NCBI RefSeq assembly: GCF_000368685.1
Contig: NZ_KB849627.1
Location: 86,963-150,962 of the forward strand
Direction: 5' to 3'
DNA from: Acinetobacter baylyi DSM 14961 = CIP 107474
GTDB taxonomy: Bacteria > Pseudomonadota > Gammaproteobacteria > Pseudomonadales > Moraxellaceae
Length of the DNA: 64,000 bases
The notes under the pieces are model-generated. The model saw only the letters and a list, made by a program, of their open reading frames with translations, was not told the origin of the DNA and did no database searches. This document shows, piece by piece, positions 1-8,684 of the stretch. Numbering within the stretch: the stretch's first letter is position 1; each line of letters opens with the position of its first letter. Position numbers and translations under genes: made by a program.

Positions 1-219
1 AAAAAATTGACTAGAAAAATAAGAGGCCTAGAGTCATCAGTCGAGCGACCGCACCAAATTCCGATTATGAAACTATTGCTTTAAACAGAATTCAGGTAAA
101 TTCAACTTTTCAATAAAGAAATATTCATACTAAATCAAAAAATTTAAGTTCAATCTCTTTGATCATTATTCTTTCACTATATACAATTCATTTTAATTGC
201 CATAAATTATTCATCTCAT

Positions 220-837
220 ATGAGCCCAGAAAATCCGTTTTTAAATCATGAAAAGAAAGAACAAGAGCGTCAAGCCAAACGTGATGCTGTGCTTTTAGCA
301 GCGGTAAAAATTTTTAATGAACAAGGTTTTCACTCAACCTCACTCGATGACGTTGCAAAGAGTTTGGGAATTTCCAAACCGACGATTTATCACTATTTAG
401 GCAATAAAGAACAGGTTTTGCTTACTTGTGTCGAAATTGGATTACAACAGTTGATCGAAGCCGCAAAAGATGTCGAAAAGCAATCAATCTCTGGTTTTGA
501 AAAACTTAGACGTTTTTTATTCTTATATGGTTGCCGCAATTTAGATGACTTTGGTCGTTGCGTGATTTTAACTCATGATGATGCACTTTCGAAAGAAGGT
601 TTAGTTAAATTTAAAGCACTCAAACGCGTTGTACATGAAGCACTTTTAAATATTATTCGTGATGCTCAGCTAGATCAATCCATAAATGCAGAACACGATC
701 CCAAAATTCTAGCAGCGACTTTAACAGGTGCCATTAACTGGTCGGCAAAATGGTATAATCCAAATGGTGTTTTAAGCAAAGAAGAGACCATTCAAAAAAT
801 GGTTGATATTTTAACCTACGGTTTCGAAAAAAAATAA
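220..837 (+). CDS. TetR/AcrR family transcriptional regulator
   Basis: A 205-residue DNA-binding repressor of the TetR type. The N-terminal helix-turn-helix lies at about residues 25-70, with the typical pattern FNEQGFHSTSLDDVAKSLG followed by SKPTIYHYLGNKEQVL. The C-terminal part is the all-helical ligand and dimer domain. It is transcribed toward the minus-strand P450 block and is the only plus-strand gene before 27.8 kb apart from remnants, so it is a candidate regulator of that block; this is inferred from position only. The upstream 219 bases are AT-rich and hold no gene that I can support. The ATG at 220 has no strong ribosome binding site. Confidence 0.85.
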   Translation: MSPENPFLNHEKKEQERQAKRDAVLLAAVKIFNEQGFHSTSLDDVAKSLGISKPTIYHYLGNKEQVLLTCVEIGLQQLIEAAKDVEKQSISGFEKLRRFLFLYGCRNLDDFGRCVILTHDDALSKEGLVKFKALKRVVHEALLNIIRDAQLDQSINAEHDPKILAATLTGAINWSAKWYNPNGVLSKEETIQKMVDILTYGFEKK

Positions 838-863
838 GTTAGAGCGGCCTAATGCTCTAACTT
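836..863. terminator. bidirectional hairpin terminator between convergent genes
   Basis: A perfect 10-bp inverted repeat (AAGTTAGAGC at 836-845, GCTCTAACTT at 854-863) with an 8-nt loop. Read on the minus strand it is followed by a run of eight T (complement of the A run at 827-834), so it should stop transcripts from the ferredoxin reductase gene; it may also serve the TetR gene. Confidence 0.75.
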
Positions 864-895
864 AATCAATTGTAAATGCGTCTCAGGGGTGTAAA

Positions 896-2137
896 TTAAC
901 TGTTTTTATAGCGTTGTATCAGCTCTTTAAATGGCAGTGTATGATCACTTAATTGTTCTGTTGGAATACTGATTGATTGCTGAATAATGGCTTTGCCTTG
1001 TATAAAATCAGCAGGCCGATTGACACAATCCAGTGCTATGATTGTGCCTTGACGTAAATAAATCACGGTAAATGAGCCTGAGTCGGGTTCACTGCGTAGA
1101 ACCTCCTGATCATAGCCAATTGAAAGCCCAATCGTTTGTAATTTCAGATCATACTGATTTGACCAAAACCACGGTATGGCCGCGTAGTCTTCACCTTTAT
1201 CTAAGATTTCTTTGGCGACAATCATGGCTTGATCATTGGCATTTTGTACAGATTCGAGTCTGATACGCTGTCCATCGGCAAAAATATTTTCATGATTAGC
1301 ACAATCGCCAATTGCAAAAATATCAGGCAGAGAAGTTCGGCAACGGCGATCCGTTTCAATGCCATTACTCGATATCGCACCTGCCTCAATCAAAGCATTA
1401 ATTTCAGGGTTTAACCCTATCCCAACAATTACCATATCCGTCGCAATTCGTGTTCCATTGGCGAGTATCACCGTATGCACACGCCCCTGATCACCTTCAA
1501 GATGATCCACTCCTTGCCCTAAATAAAATTCAATGCCTTTTTGCTGATGATATTGCTGATAAAAATCAGAAATTATGGGCCCTGCAACACGCGCCAGCAC
1601 TCTTGACTGTGCTTCAACCAAAGTCACATCTCGATTAATTTTGCGTAATGCACTGGCAGCCTCTAAACCAATATATCCACCACCAATGACCACACATTTT
1701 TGAACACGATCAAGCTCCTGATTAATGCGATCTACATCTTCGCGATTACGAATATAATGAATCCCGTCTAAATCTGCACCTTCACAACTTAGCCGACGTG
1801 GTTTTCCACCAGTCGCCCAAATCAATTTTCCATAGTGATATTCGTGGTTTTGCTGGGTCAAAATACGATGTGACTGGGCATCAATCTGAATCACGCGTTG
1901 TCCAAGCTTTAGGTCAATATTTTTATCCTTCCAAAACTGTTCTGGACGCAACAAAATTCGCTCAAACGTTTTTTCACCAGAGAAATACTCTTTTGATAAT
2001 GGTGGTCGCTCATAAGGCAAATGTAATTCTTCACCGATCATCAAAATTGATCCAGTAAATCCTTGTTGTCTGAGTGCGACAGCCGCCTGTCCGCCCGCAT
2101 GCCCTGTGCCCACGATAATCACATCGTAATTTGACAT
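896..2137 (-). CDS. NAD(P)H-dependent ferredoxin reductase (putidaredoxin-reductase type)
   Basis: A 413-residue FAD flavoprotein that passes electrons from NAD(P)H to the adjacent [2Fe-2S] ferredoxin, and so to the P450. The N-terminal FAD motif VGTGHAGGQAA and the central NAD-binding motif VVIGGGYIGLEAA are visible, with the later AIGDCAN motif that binds FAD. Length matches putidaredoxin and rubredoxin reductases. Its ATG directly follows the ferredoxin stop codon, so the two are co-transcribed. It is the last gene of the ALDH-ADH-ferredoxin-reductase run. Confidence 0.92.
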   Translation of the reverse strand: MSNYDVIIVGTGHAGGQAAVALRQQGFTGSILMIGEELHLPYERPPLSKEYFSGEKTFERILLRPEQFWKDKNIDLKLGQRVIQIDAQSHRILTQQNHEYHYGKLIWATGGKPRRLSCEGADLDGIHYIRNREDVDRINQELDRVQKCVVIGGGYIGLEAASALRKINRDVTLVEAQSRVLARVAGPIISDFYQQYHQQKGIEFYLGQGVDHLEGDQGRVHTVILANGTRIATDMVIVGIGLNPEINALIEAGAISSNGIETDRRCRTSLPDIFAIGDCANHENIFADGQRIRLESVQNANDQAMIVAKEILDKGEDYAAIPWFWSNQYDLKLQTIGLSIGYDQEVLRSEPDSGSFTVIYLRQGTIIALDCVNRPADFIQGKAIIQQSISIPTEQLSDHTLPFKELIQRYKNS

Positions 2138-2452
2138 TTATTCCTCCAGTGCAATTTCAACTACAAGATCATCACATTGTTCATCAATGATGACCTGACA
2201 GGCTAAACGAGAAGATTCGCGGCGTGATAAGCTACTATCGAGCATGTCATTTTCGTCATCACCCAATGGGTTTAAATGAGCATAGCCCTCCAGAATGTAC
2301 ACATGACAAGTAGCGCAAGAACAACAGCCACCGCATAAAGCGCTAATATCCCCAACTCCCGCATTTCGCAAGTTCTCCATGAGTGAAAGTTGATTTTCAA
2401 CGGTAACCGAGGTGCGTTCACCTTCACGAGTGACAATGGCAATCGTTGGCAT
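2138..2452 (-). CDS. [2Fe-2S] ferredoxin, adrenodoxin/putidaredoxin type
   Basis: A 104-residue electron carrier for the class I P450. The cluster ligands appear as CGGCCSCATC (C-x5-C-x2-C) plus a distal Cys in LACQVI, the vertebrate-type/putidaredoxin pattern. I chose the ATG at 2452 because AGGAG sits 8 nt upstream of it; the longer frame would add an 11-residue Lys-rich extension without a ribosome binding site. It lies between the alcohol dehydrogenase and reductase genes. Confidence 0.92.
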   Translation of the reverse strand: MPTIAIVTREGERTSVTVENQLSLMENLRNAGVGDISALCGGCCSCATCHVYILEGYAHLNPLGDDENDMLDSSLSRRESSRLACQVIIDEQCDDLVVEIALEE

Positions 2453-2471
2453 AAAACTCTCCTTTTTTTTT

Positions 2472-3587
2472 CTAATGATGGGCATGTTCAGGAATGAGAA
2501 CCGCTTTTATACAGCGGCCTTGTGCCTGATCTTGTATGGCCTGATTAATTTCACTTAGTGCATACTTTTTGATAAGTTTGTCGAAAGGAAATTTGCCTGC
2601 TTGATAATGTTGAATCAATTCTGGCAAGAAGGTATCCAGATCACTATCGCCTTCGATAATGCCGTGAATACGGTGACCAAAAGTAATGAGTGACACCAGA
2701 TTGACATTGAGTGTGGTTTCTACACTGGGCGGAACTCCGACTAATCCAAGTAAACCATGACTGCCCAATGATGCCAGTGCCGCTTCAACCACTTCACCTC
2801 GTCCACTCGATTCAAATGCAAAATCGACACCTTGCGGTAAGATATTGCGGATGTGTTCGGTAATATTACCCTGTGCTGGATCAATTACATGATGCGCACC
2901 CAACTCAAGGGCCAGTTCACGACGTGAAGCCATTGGTTCAACTAAAATAATGGTTGCGCACTGTTGAATGACGGCTCCCATTACCGCTGCCAAACCAACA
3001 GGCCCCCCGCCAAAAATCGCAATAGTCGAACCTTGAGGACAAGCCAGTGAACGCATCACCCCTCCTGCACCTGTTTGTAAACCACAACCAAGTGGTCCTA
3101 AAATTTCGATCGGTAAATCCTGAGCAACCTTAACAATGTTACGTTCATTGGCAAGCGCATGACTGGCAAAGGAAGATTGTCCGAAGAAATAACCCGATAC
3201 CGCCTGATCATTTTGTTTTAGCGTAGAGCTTCCATCTGGGCGCGCACCGACATAGTTGAGCTGCGGAAACTGAGTACAATAAGGTGGTAAATGTTCTTTA
3301 CAGCGTGGGCATTCACCACAACTGTTAAAACTCATTAAGACATGATCACCCACGGCCACTTTGGTCACTGCTTTACCAATTTTTTCAACCACACCTGCTC
3401 CTTCATGTCCAAGAACTGCGGGAAGTGGAATTGGAATTAAACGATCGCGAGCGACCAAGTCGGTATGACACAACCCCACACCTTCAATACGGACCAAGAC
3501 TTCATGATCTTTTGGCTCATCAAGTTCAACCTGTTCAATACTAAAATCCTGATGCGCCTGACGCGCCACTGCTGCTGTAATTTTCAT
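2472..3587 (-). CDS. zinc-dependent alcohol dehydrogenase (aryl/benzyl-alcohol type MDR)
   Basis: A 371-residue medium-chain dehydrogenase that should oxidise the alcohol made by the P450 to an aldehyde with NAD. The catalytic zinc site is seen in GLCHTDLVARD and GHEGAGVVE. The structural zinc loop with four Cys is CGECPRCKEHLPPYC. The Rossmann motif is FGGGPVGLAAV at about residues 195-205. Overall layout resembles benzyl-alcohol dehydrogenase (XylB-type). It is followed by the ferredoxin gene after 19 bases, so these belong to one transcript with the aldehyde dehydrogenase. Confidence 0.88.
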   Translation of the reverse strand: MKITAAVARQAHQDFSIEQVELDEPKDHEVLVRIEGVGLCHTDLVARDRLIPIPLPAVLGHEGAGVVEKIGKAVTKVAVGDHVLMSFNSCGECPRCKEHLPPYCTQFPQLNYVGARPDGSSTLKQNDQAVSGYFFGQSSFASHALANERNIVKVAQDLPIEILGPLGCGLQTGAGGVMRSLACPQGSTIAIFGGGPVGLAAVMGAVIQQCATIILVEPMASRRELALELGAHHVIDPAQGNITEHIRNILPQGVDFAFESSGRGEVVEAALASLGSHGLLGLVGVPPSVETTLNVNLVSLITFGHRIHGIIEGDSDLDTFLPELIQHYQAGKFPFDKLIKKYALSEINQAIQDQAQGRCIKAVLIPEHAHH

Positions 3588-3616
3588 TGCATTATTCCCT
3601 TAATCCATTTAATTTT

Positions 3617-5080
3617 TTAACTTAAAGCCATAATCACAGACTTAGACTCCAGATATGCATCTAAAACTTCCTGTCCATTTTCACGACCTATTCCAGATTG
3701 CTTAAAGCCTCCAAATGGGAAGTTCGGATCTGCCAATAAAGCACAATTCACAAACACGGTACCCGCATCCAGCGCTGCTGAAACTTGATGGGCAATGGAT
3801 AAATCCTGGGTCCAAAGATGTGCTGCCAAACCATAAATGCTGTCATTACTCAGTTGAATGGCTTCATCTAGACTCTGGTATGCTGCAGTGGCAAGTACTG
3901 GCCCAAATACTTCTTCTTTCATAATCGCGGCATGTGCAGGAACATTTTTTAAAATGGCTGGACGAACGTAAAAACCGTGTTCGGGTAAAGTCATTGCGGA
4001 TAAATCAAGTGACTCGATTCCTTGTTGCTCTGCTTTATTCAAAAATTCTTGAATACTGTGCTGTTGACGGGCATTGACTACGGGCCCCAATTGCGTATTT
4101 GGATCATCGCTAGACCCTATTTTCAGGGTTTTGGTAAATGCGGCTAAACGCGCTAACACCTCATCATAAATGTCATGATGCACGTACAAACGTGTTCCTG
4201 CATAACAGACTTGTCCTGTATTAAAAAAACAGCCCATCGCAATGGTTGGAATGGCTTTATCCAAATCTGCATCTTTATGCAAAATGACTGGAGACTTTCC
4301 GCCAAGTTCTAGCGTTACACGTTTAAAATCGGCAATACTAGCCTGTAAAATAGAACGTCCTGTTTGAGTTGATCCTGTAAAGGCAACTTTAGCAATATCT
4401 GGATGAGTGGCCAGAGCATGACCAATGTCACTGTTACCGGTCACGACATTAAAAACGCCTTCGGGAAAACCAATCTCTCGTGCAATTTCTGCCAAACGTA
4501 AAGCTGTGAGGGGTGTGTCTGACGCAGGTTTCAGTACAATGCAGCAGCCTGCTGCTAGTGCAGGCGCAATTTTCCACATTGACAAAACACTTGGAAAATT
4601 CCACGGCGTGATGGCGGCCACCACCCCAACAGGTTGACGACGGCTATACGCATGAAATGAACCCGCAACATTGCTTAGCTCACCTGCGCTACCCATAATT
4701 TTACTGGCCCAACCCGCATAATATTTAAGCCAAGCCACTACGGCGGGAATGTCTACAGTTTGTGTGATTGAAATCGGTTTGCCAGCATCTATCGACTCTA
4801 ATTGCGCCAAACGAGTGCTATCCTTTTCAATTGCATCGGCAAAACATCGAATTAAATTTTCGCGTTGTAATGGCGTCACCTCATGCCAGGCTGTACTATT
4901 TAATCCCTGTTTCGCTACTGCGACAATCGCATTCAAATCTTCCACAGATGCTTTTGGAATATGTGCAATCAAGATTTCATCACAGGGGTTTATATCCTGA
5001 AAGGTCTGATTAACATCCAGTTTTTTACTACCTGCATACAAAGCCAATTCAGGTAAAAGTTCTTGAAATCTGGCATTCAT
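3617..5080 (-). CDS. aldehyde dehydrogenase (NAD(P)+)
   Basis: A 487-residue aldehyde dehydrogenase of the betaine/benzaldehyde dehydrogenase superfamily that would turn the aldehyde into the carboxylic acid. Landmarks: TPWNFPS (N-terminal substrate/cofactor region), FTGSTQTGR (cofactor loop), VTLELGGKSP (general-base Glu) and FNTGQVCYAG (catalytic Cys), then EEVFGPV and FGGFKQSGIGRE near the C terminus. All key residues are present. It is first in the ALDH-ADH-ferredoxin-reductase operon, with an inverted repeat just upstream. Confidence 0.92.
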   Translation of the reverse strand: MNARFQELLPELALYAGSKKLDVNQTFQDINPCDEILIAHIPKASVEDLNAIVAVAKQGLNSTAWHEVTPLQRENLIRCFADAIEKDSTRLAQLESIDAGKPISITQTVDIPAVVAWLKYYAGWASKIMGSAGELSNVAGSFHAYSRRQPVGVVAAITPWNFPSVLSMWKIAPALAAGCCIVLKPASDTPLTALRLAEIAREIGFPEGVFNVVTGNSDIGHALATHPDIAKVAFTGSTQTGRSILQASIADFKRVTLELGGKSPVILHKDADLDKAIPTIAMGCFFNTGQVCYAGTRLYVHHDIYDEVLARLAAFTKTLKIGSSDDPNTQLGPVVNARQQHSIQEFLNKAEQQGIESLDLSAMTLPEHGFYVRPAILKNVPAHAAIMKEEVFGPVLATAAYQSLDEAIQLSNDSIYGLAAHLWTQDLSIAHQVSAALDAGTVFVNCALLADPNFPFGGFKQSGIGRENGQEVLDAYLESKSVIMALS

Positions 5081-5116
5081 GTTGGGTCCCTAATTTTTTG
5101 GGACGAATTTCTCAAG

Positions 5117-5140
5117 TGCATTTGAGTTTGCTCAAATGCA
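5117..5140. promoter_or_regulatory. 10-bp inverted repeat upstream of the aldehyde dehydrogenase operon
   Basis: TGCATTTGAG and its complement CTCAAATGCA are separated by TTTG, and a further CTCAA lies just before (5111-5115). It sits 37-60 bases upstream of the aldehyde dehydrogenase ATG (minus strand) and has no T run after it, so an operator, possibly for the neighbouring AraC protein, is more likely than a terminator. This role is inferred. Confidence 0.4.
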
Positions 5141-5239
5141 ACCTTTAAAAATTCGTGTATAAAATTAATATTAGAGGTCAAACTAAAGGCTAAAGCATGT
5201 CGTTTAGTATCTCGTGATTGACCTTGTATTATTCATTTC

Positions 5240-6085
5240 CTAATGCAGTCGTCGCCTTAAGTCTGACGGATTTTTCCCCATTTTTTTTAAAAACAATCGG
5301 GTAAAATGTGATTGTGAATTAAATCCTGACGCCTCAGCCACCATGGAAATAGATAGATCGGAATTATTCAACAAATGCTCTGCCCGCTGTAAACGGCATT
5401 TCAAGATATATTGGTGAGGAGTAATCCCTGTTGCCTCACGAAACATACGACAAAAATGGGCAGGCGTTAAGTCGATTTCACTTGCAAGGATATCCAAACT
5501 AAACTCTTGCTCAGGATGTTCACGGATCATATTTAAAATATGATGCAATCTATGCGCAGAACAACTTGTTATTGGAATTTGATCCGTCAGTTGGGTATCA
5601 GCACGATTTAAATGTGCGACAAAAGTGGTCATCAGTAAATCAATATATTGATCCCGTTCTACACTTTGTGGTTCATACAAACTAGCCAGCATTTGTCTAA
5701 TTAACGCAATACCTAAAGTATCTCTGTATGCAAAACGGACGTCTGTAACGAAATCTCGGATTGCGCGTGGTAAGGTCAGGGTGACAACATCTAATTCACC
5801 ATTCACTAGCCAGCCAGAAGCAACATGTGCAGGCATATTGGTCATGTCACTAGGTTTAGAGCCTGTATGACTCCAACATTGACCGTCACGCATATGTACC
5901 TGCTGTTTACCACCAATATGAGCAACCAGCATTGGCTCGGGCAATGCGTCTAAATTATAATGACCCACGAACTGACGCCAACGCATCATTTGCCAGTCAC
6001 TTTGTTTGTTGACATAACTCACTTCTGGGCGACAACCCAAAGTTTGACTCACGACATCTTCGTTACGAAGTGCTAATCCTTGCAT
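5240..6085 (-). CDS. AraC family transcriptional regulator
   Basis: A 281-residue activator with a C-terminal double helix-turn-helix (about residues 180-281: FSLDILASEIDLTPAHFCRMFREATG and then the second helix pair in ISMVAEASGFNSQSHFTRLF). The N-terminal half is the ligand domain. I chose the ATG at 6085 because GAGGAGA precedes it closely; the longer frame would overlap the P450 stop. It begins 10 bases after the P450 gene, in the porin-P450-regulator run, so it probably controls the P450 pathway in response to substrate. Confidence 0.88.
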   Translation of the reverse strand: MQGLALRNEDVVSQTLGCRPEVSYVNKQSDWQMMRWRQFVGHYNLDALPEPMLVAHIGGKQQVHMRDGQCWSHTGSKPSDMTNMPAHVASGWLVNGELDVVTLTLPRAIRDFVTDVRFAYRDTLGIALIRQMLASLYEPQSVERDQYIDLLMTTFVAHLNRADTQLTDQIPITSCSAHRLHHILNMIREHPEQEFSLDILASEIDLTPAHFCRMFREATGITPHQYILKCRLQRAEHLLNNSDLSISMVAEASGFNSQSHFTRLFLKKMGKNPSDLRRRLH

Positions 6086-6095
6086 GATGATCTCC

Positions 6096-7316
6096 TCATT
6101 TGGCGACAAGCACCACATTGAGATTCTTTAATCCATTTAAAAAATTAGAACGAAAGCGTCTTGGTTCAGATTTTAATTCGAAACGCTCTACCCGTTCTGC
6201 AAGCAACTCAAACACGACTCGCAGTTGCATTTCAGCTAAACGTGAACCGACACATACATGCTGACCAAAACCAAATCCCACATGTTGAAATCCTTTACGT
6301 GTAACGTCAAATTCGTCAGGACGTTCAAACACATCTTCGTCACGATTTGCTGAGGAATACCATAAAACAACTTTATCACCCTTGGCAATTTTTTGCTCAC
6401 CAATCATGGTGTCTTGGGTTGCTGTACGGCGCATATGCAACACAGGTGAAGCATGACGTACCATCTCGGCTGTTGCCGTTTTAAGTAGTTCAGGATTTTG
6501 TTTAATTTTGTCCCATTGCTCTGGATTTTTGCAAAAATTGACGATGGTATGACTCATAGAGTTACGAGTAGTTTCGTTGCCACCAACCAAGGTTAAAATC
6601 AGATTTCCAATAAAATCCCGCAATACAGGCGCTTTACCATCAATAGGGACCGTCGCAAGCAACGTTGCAATATCGTGTCCTGGATTAGCACGTCGCTCTT
6701 CAAACAATGCCTGACAAAAGCTCATAAACTCAATCATAGTTTGCTGCATGGCTTCTGGTGATTGTCGAAATTCTGGATCATCTTCACCGACAAAAGCATT
6801 AGTCCAGTGATAAAGATCTTTCCAAACATCTGGTTTAACGCCCAATAATTCTGCGAGTGTCAGTAATGGTAACGGTGCCGATAATAACTGCACAATATCC
6901 ACTTCCTGATCAAATGGAATTTGTTCAATTAATAATTTGGCTCGTTCACGAATTCGATTTTCAATATCGCCAAGTCGCGCTGGCGACAATGCTGGCATGA
7001 TTGCTTTGCGATATTGAGTGTGAAGCGGTGGGTCAATCGAAATAAACGGAATTCCAACTGCAGATTCCCCTGCACCTGTCAGACCGACTTCATTTTCATT
7101 AAAAATACGATGACCACCATTTTCATAAGCCGATGAAAATACGGCAGGATTACGAGATACCTCACAAATATCTTTATGTTTCATCACAGCCCAGAAACCT
7201 GAACCATCAACTTCATCATTCCAATAAACAGGTTGTTCTTTACGAAGCTGCGCAAATAAATCATGAGGGACACGTTGCTGATATAAATCAGGATCTTTTA
7301 AATCAATTCGAGACAT
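6096..7316 (-). CDS. cytochrome P450 (class I, bacterial)
   Basis: A 406-residue soluble P450, the likely first enzyme of the pathway, hydroxylating a hydrophobic substrate. The I-helix motif is GGNETTRNSM, the ExxR motif is EMVR, and the heme-binding loop is FGFGQHVCVGSRLAE with the axial Cys at about residue 355. The region GGNETTRNSM followed by MRRTA recalls CYP153 and the related sterol/terpene-oxidising actinobacterial families, but I cannot assign a CYP family by eye. I chose the ATG at 7316 because AAGGAG lies 6 nt upstream. Redox partners are encoded 4 kb downstream. Confidence 0.93.
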   Translation of the reverse strand: MSRIDLKDPDLYQQRVPHDLFAQLRKEQPVYWNDEVDGSGFWAVMKHKDICEVSRNPAVFSSAYENGGHRIFNENEVGLTGAGESAVGIPFISIDPPLHTQYRKAIMPALSPARLGDIENRIRERAKLLIEQIPFDQEVDIVQLLSAPLPLLTLAELLGVKPDVWKDLYHWTNAFVGEDDPEFRQSPEAMQQTMIEFMSFCQALFEERRANPGHDIATLLATVPIDGKAPVLRDFIGNLILTLVGGNETTRNSMSHTIVNFCKNPEQWDKIKQNPELLKTATAEMVRHASPVLHMRRTATQDTMIGEQKIAKGDKVVLWYSSANRDEDVFERPDEFDVTRKGFQHVGFGFGQHVCVGSRLAEMQLRVVFELLAERVERFELKSEPRRFRSNFLNGLKNLNVVLVAK

Positions 7317-7361
7317 TCCTTGCTCCTTAATATTCATTATTTTATTGAGGAATTTTGGGTT

Positions 7362-8228
7362 TTAAAATGCTTTTCCAATACGTAACAGCACAGAAACATC
7401 ATTTTTAAAGCCCCCTTCAACCTGTACATCGCGTGCTAACATGCCTGTAGCGATGACACCATTTTTAAATGCGTGAGTCGTGGTTAAACGAAGTTGTGTT
7501 ACATCCGTTTTCATGCCTGTGTATTGATCGTTTAGAAACTGTTTGCCACCAAATTTCTTTGAAAAACCAATCGCATAGTTGGTCTGTGCACTCGGCTGAT
7601 AACGCAAATAAGCCTGTGCTTGTGAGGATGGATCTGTTTTTACTTCAAAACCATTGTGATCTTTGGTCTTATAAAATCCAACATCATAAGCAGCATCAAT
7701 GAGAAATCCTTTGCCTAATCCTTGAATTAAACCAATCTGTGGCGTAAACACCCAAGTACCTGTACCAATATTGACTTTACCAACATCATAATCGCCTGTT
7801 GGTGCTGTCACGTAACCACTTAAAGCAATCGTTGTGCCTGTGGGTTCATTTGAGGCTGTGGGATATAAGGTAAAACCAAAATTAAGATCACCTAAACCAG
7901 AATTATCAGGTTGATCAATCCCACCTACCGTTGCTTTGTCGATATAACCCGAAGTTAAAAATGTTTGTATGACTGTTTTATAACCTGCAATTTCCTGCCA
8001 ACTTACTGCGCGTAAAATTCCAGCATAAACCTGAGCATCGGATTGTGGAATTTTACCAACTCCATCGACTTTTAATGTACTGGCATCTTGATAAGCTAAG
8101 TAAACCAGACCTACTTTTGTACCATCTCCTAGCCAAGTAAAATCAGCAGGCAACATATCAAAAGCATAACTGCTTACTGAAATGGTAGAACATAATGAAC
8201 CCAATAACAGGCAATGTTGAACCTTCAT
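7362..8228 (-). CDS. outer-membrane channel of the phenol-degradation MetA family
   Basis: A 288-residue exported protein with a signal peptide (about residues 1-22, ending SSYA) and many alternating, aromatic-flanked strands typical of a small beta-barrel. The sequence pattern (FTLYPTAS, GYVTAPTGDYDVG, TWVFTPQIG, and a C-terminal aromatic-ending strand LLRIGKAF) fits PF13557, often encoded with hydrophobic-compound degradation genes. It likely admits the substrate through the outer membrane. It precedes the P450 by 45 bases, so the two are co-transcribed. Confidence 0.75.
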   Translation of the reverse strand: MKVQHCLLLGSLCSTISVSSYAFDMLPADFTWLGDGTKVGLVYLAYQDASTLKVDGVGKIPQSDAQVYAGILRAVSWQEIAGYKTVIQTFLTSGYIDKATVGGIDQPDNSGLGDLNFGFTLYPTASNEPTGTTIALSGYVTAPTGDYDVGKVNIGTGTWVFTPQIGLIQGLGKGFLIDAAYDVGFYKTKDHNGFEVKTDPSSQAQAYLRYQPSAQTNYAIGFSKKFGGKQFLNDQYTGMKTDVTQLRLTTTHAFKNGVIATGMLARDVQVEGGFKNDVSVLLRIGKAF

Positions 8229-8684
8229 AACTACTCCTTATCTGTCCATTCTATATTTTCTTGGTGAGCAAACTGCTGACCTTTTTTTATGTGTCTTGGT
8301 ATGAAAATAAATCTTATTTTCAAGCCTTGAGCGTCCTTTATAAGGCTTATTCCTAAAGCCCTTACTCATGAGTATAAAGTTCTACCCTCAGTAATCAATG
8401 CACAATCTAACGGCTAAATTTGCACTTTCTTGCGCTTTCAAAAGACCAAAACATCAAATAAATCACCACTCCAGTGGGAACAATGAAAATGCTTATCCGT
8501 GTTATTCTTTATCTGGATCTGTCACTGCAAATACCATCATTAGATTGGCATACTGTCATGAGGTGATAGTTATTTACGATCCGTAATAATGTATTCATAG
8601 ACATCTTGATATGATTTCAATAATCATCGAACTTATAAACTGCTCTTAAAATCACGATGTCGTCTTGCGTGGCTATCTCCTGTA
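8229..8684. other. 456-base intergenic region
   Basis: Lies between the acyl-CoA synthetase stop and the channel gene start, both on the minus strand. It should contain the promoter of the channel-P450-AraC run. I see no convincing gene; the short frames here lack ribosome binding sites and family features. Confidence 0.5.
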
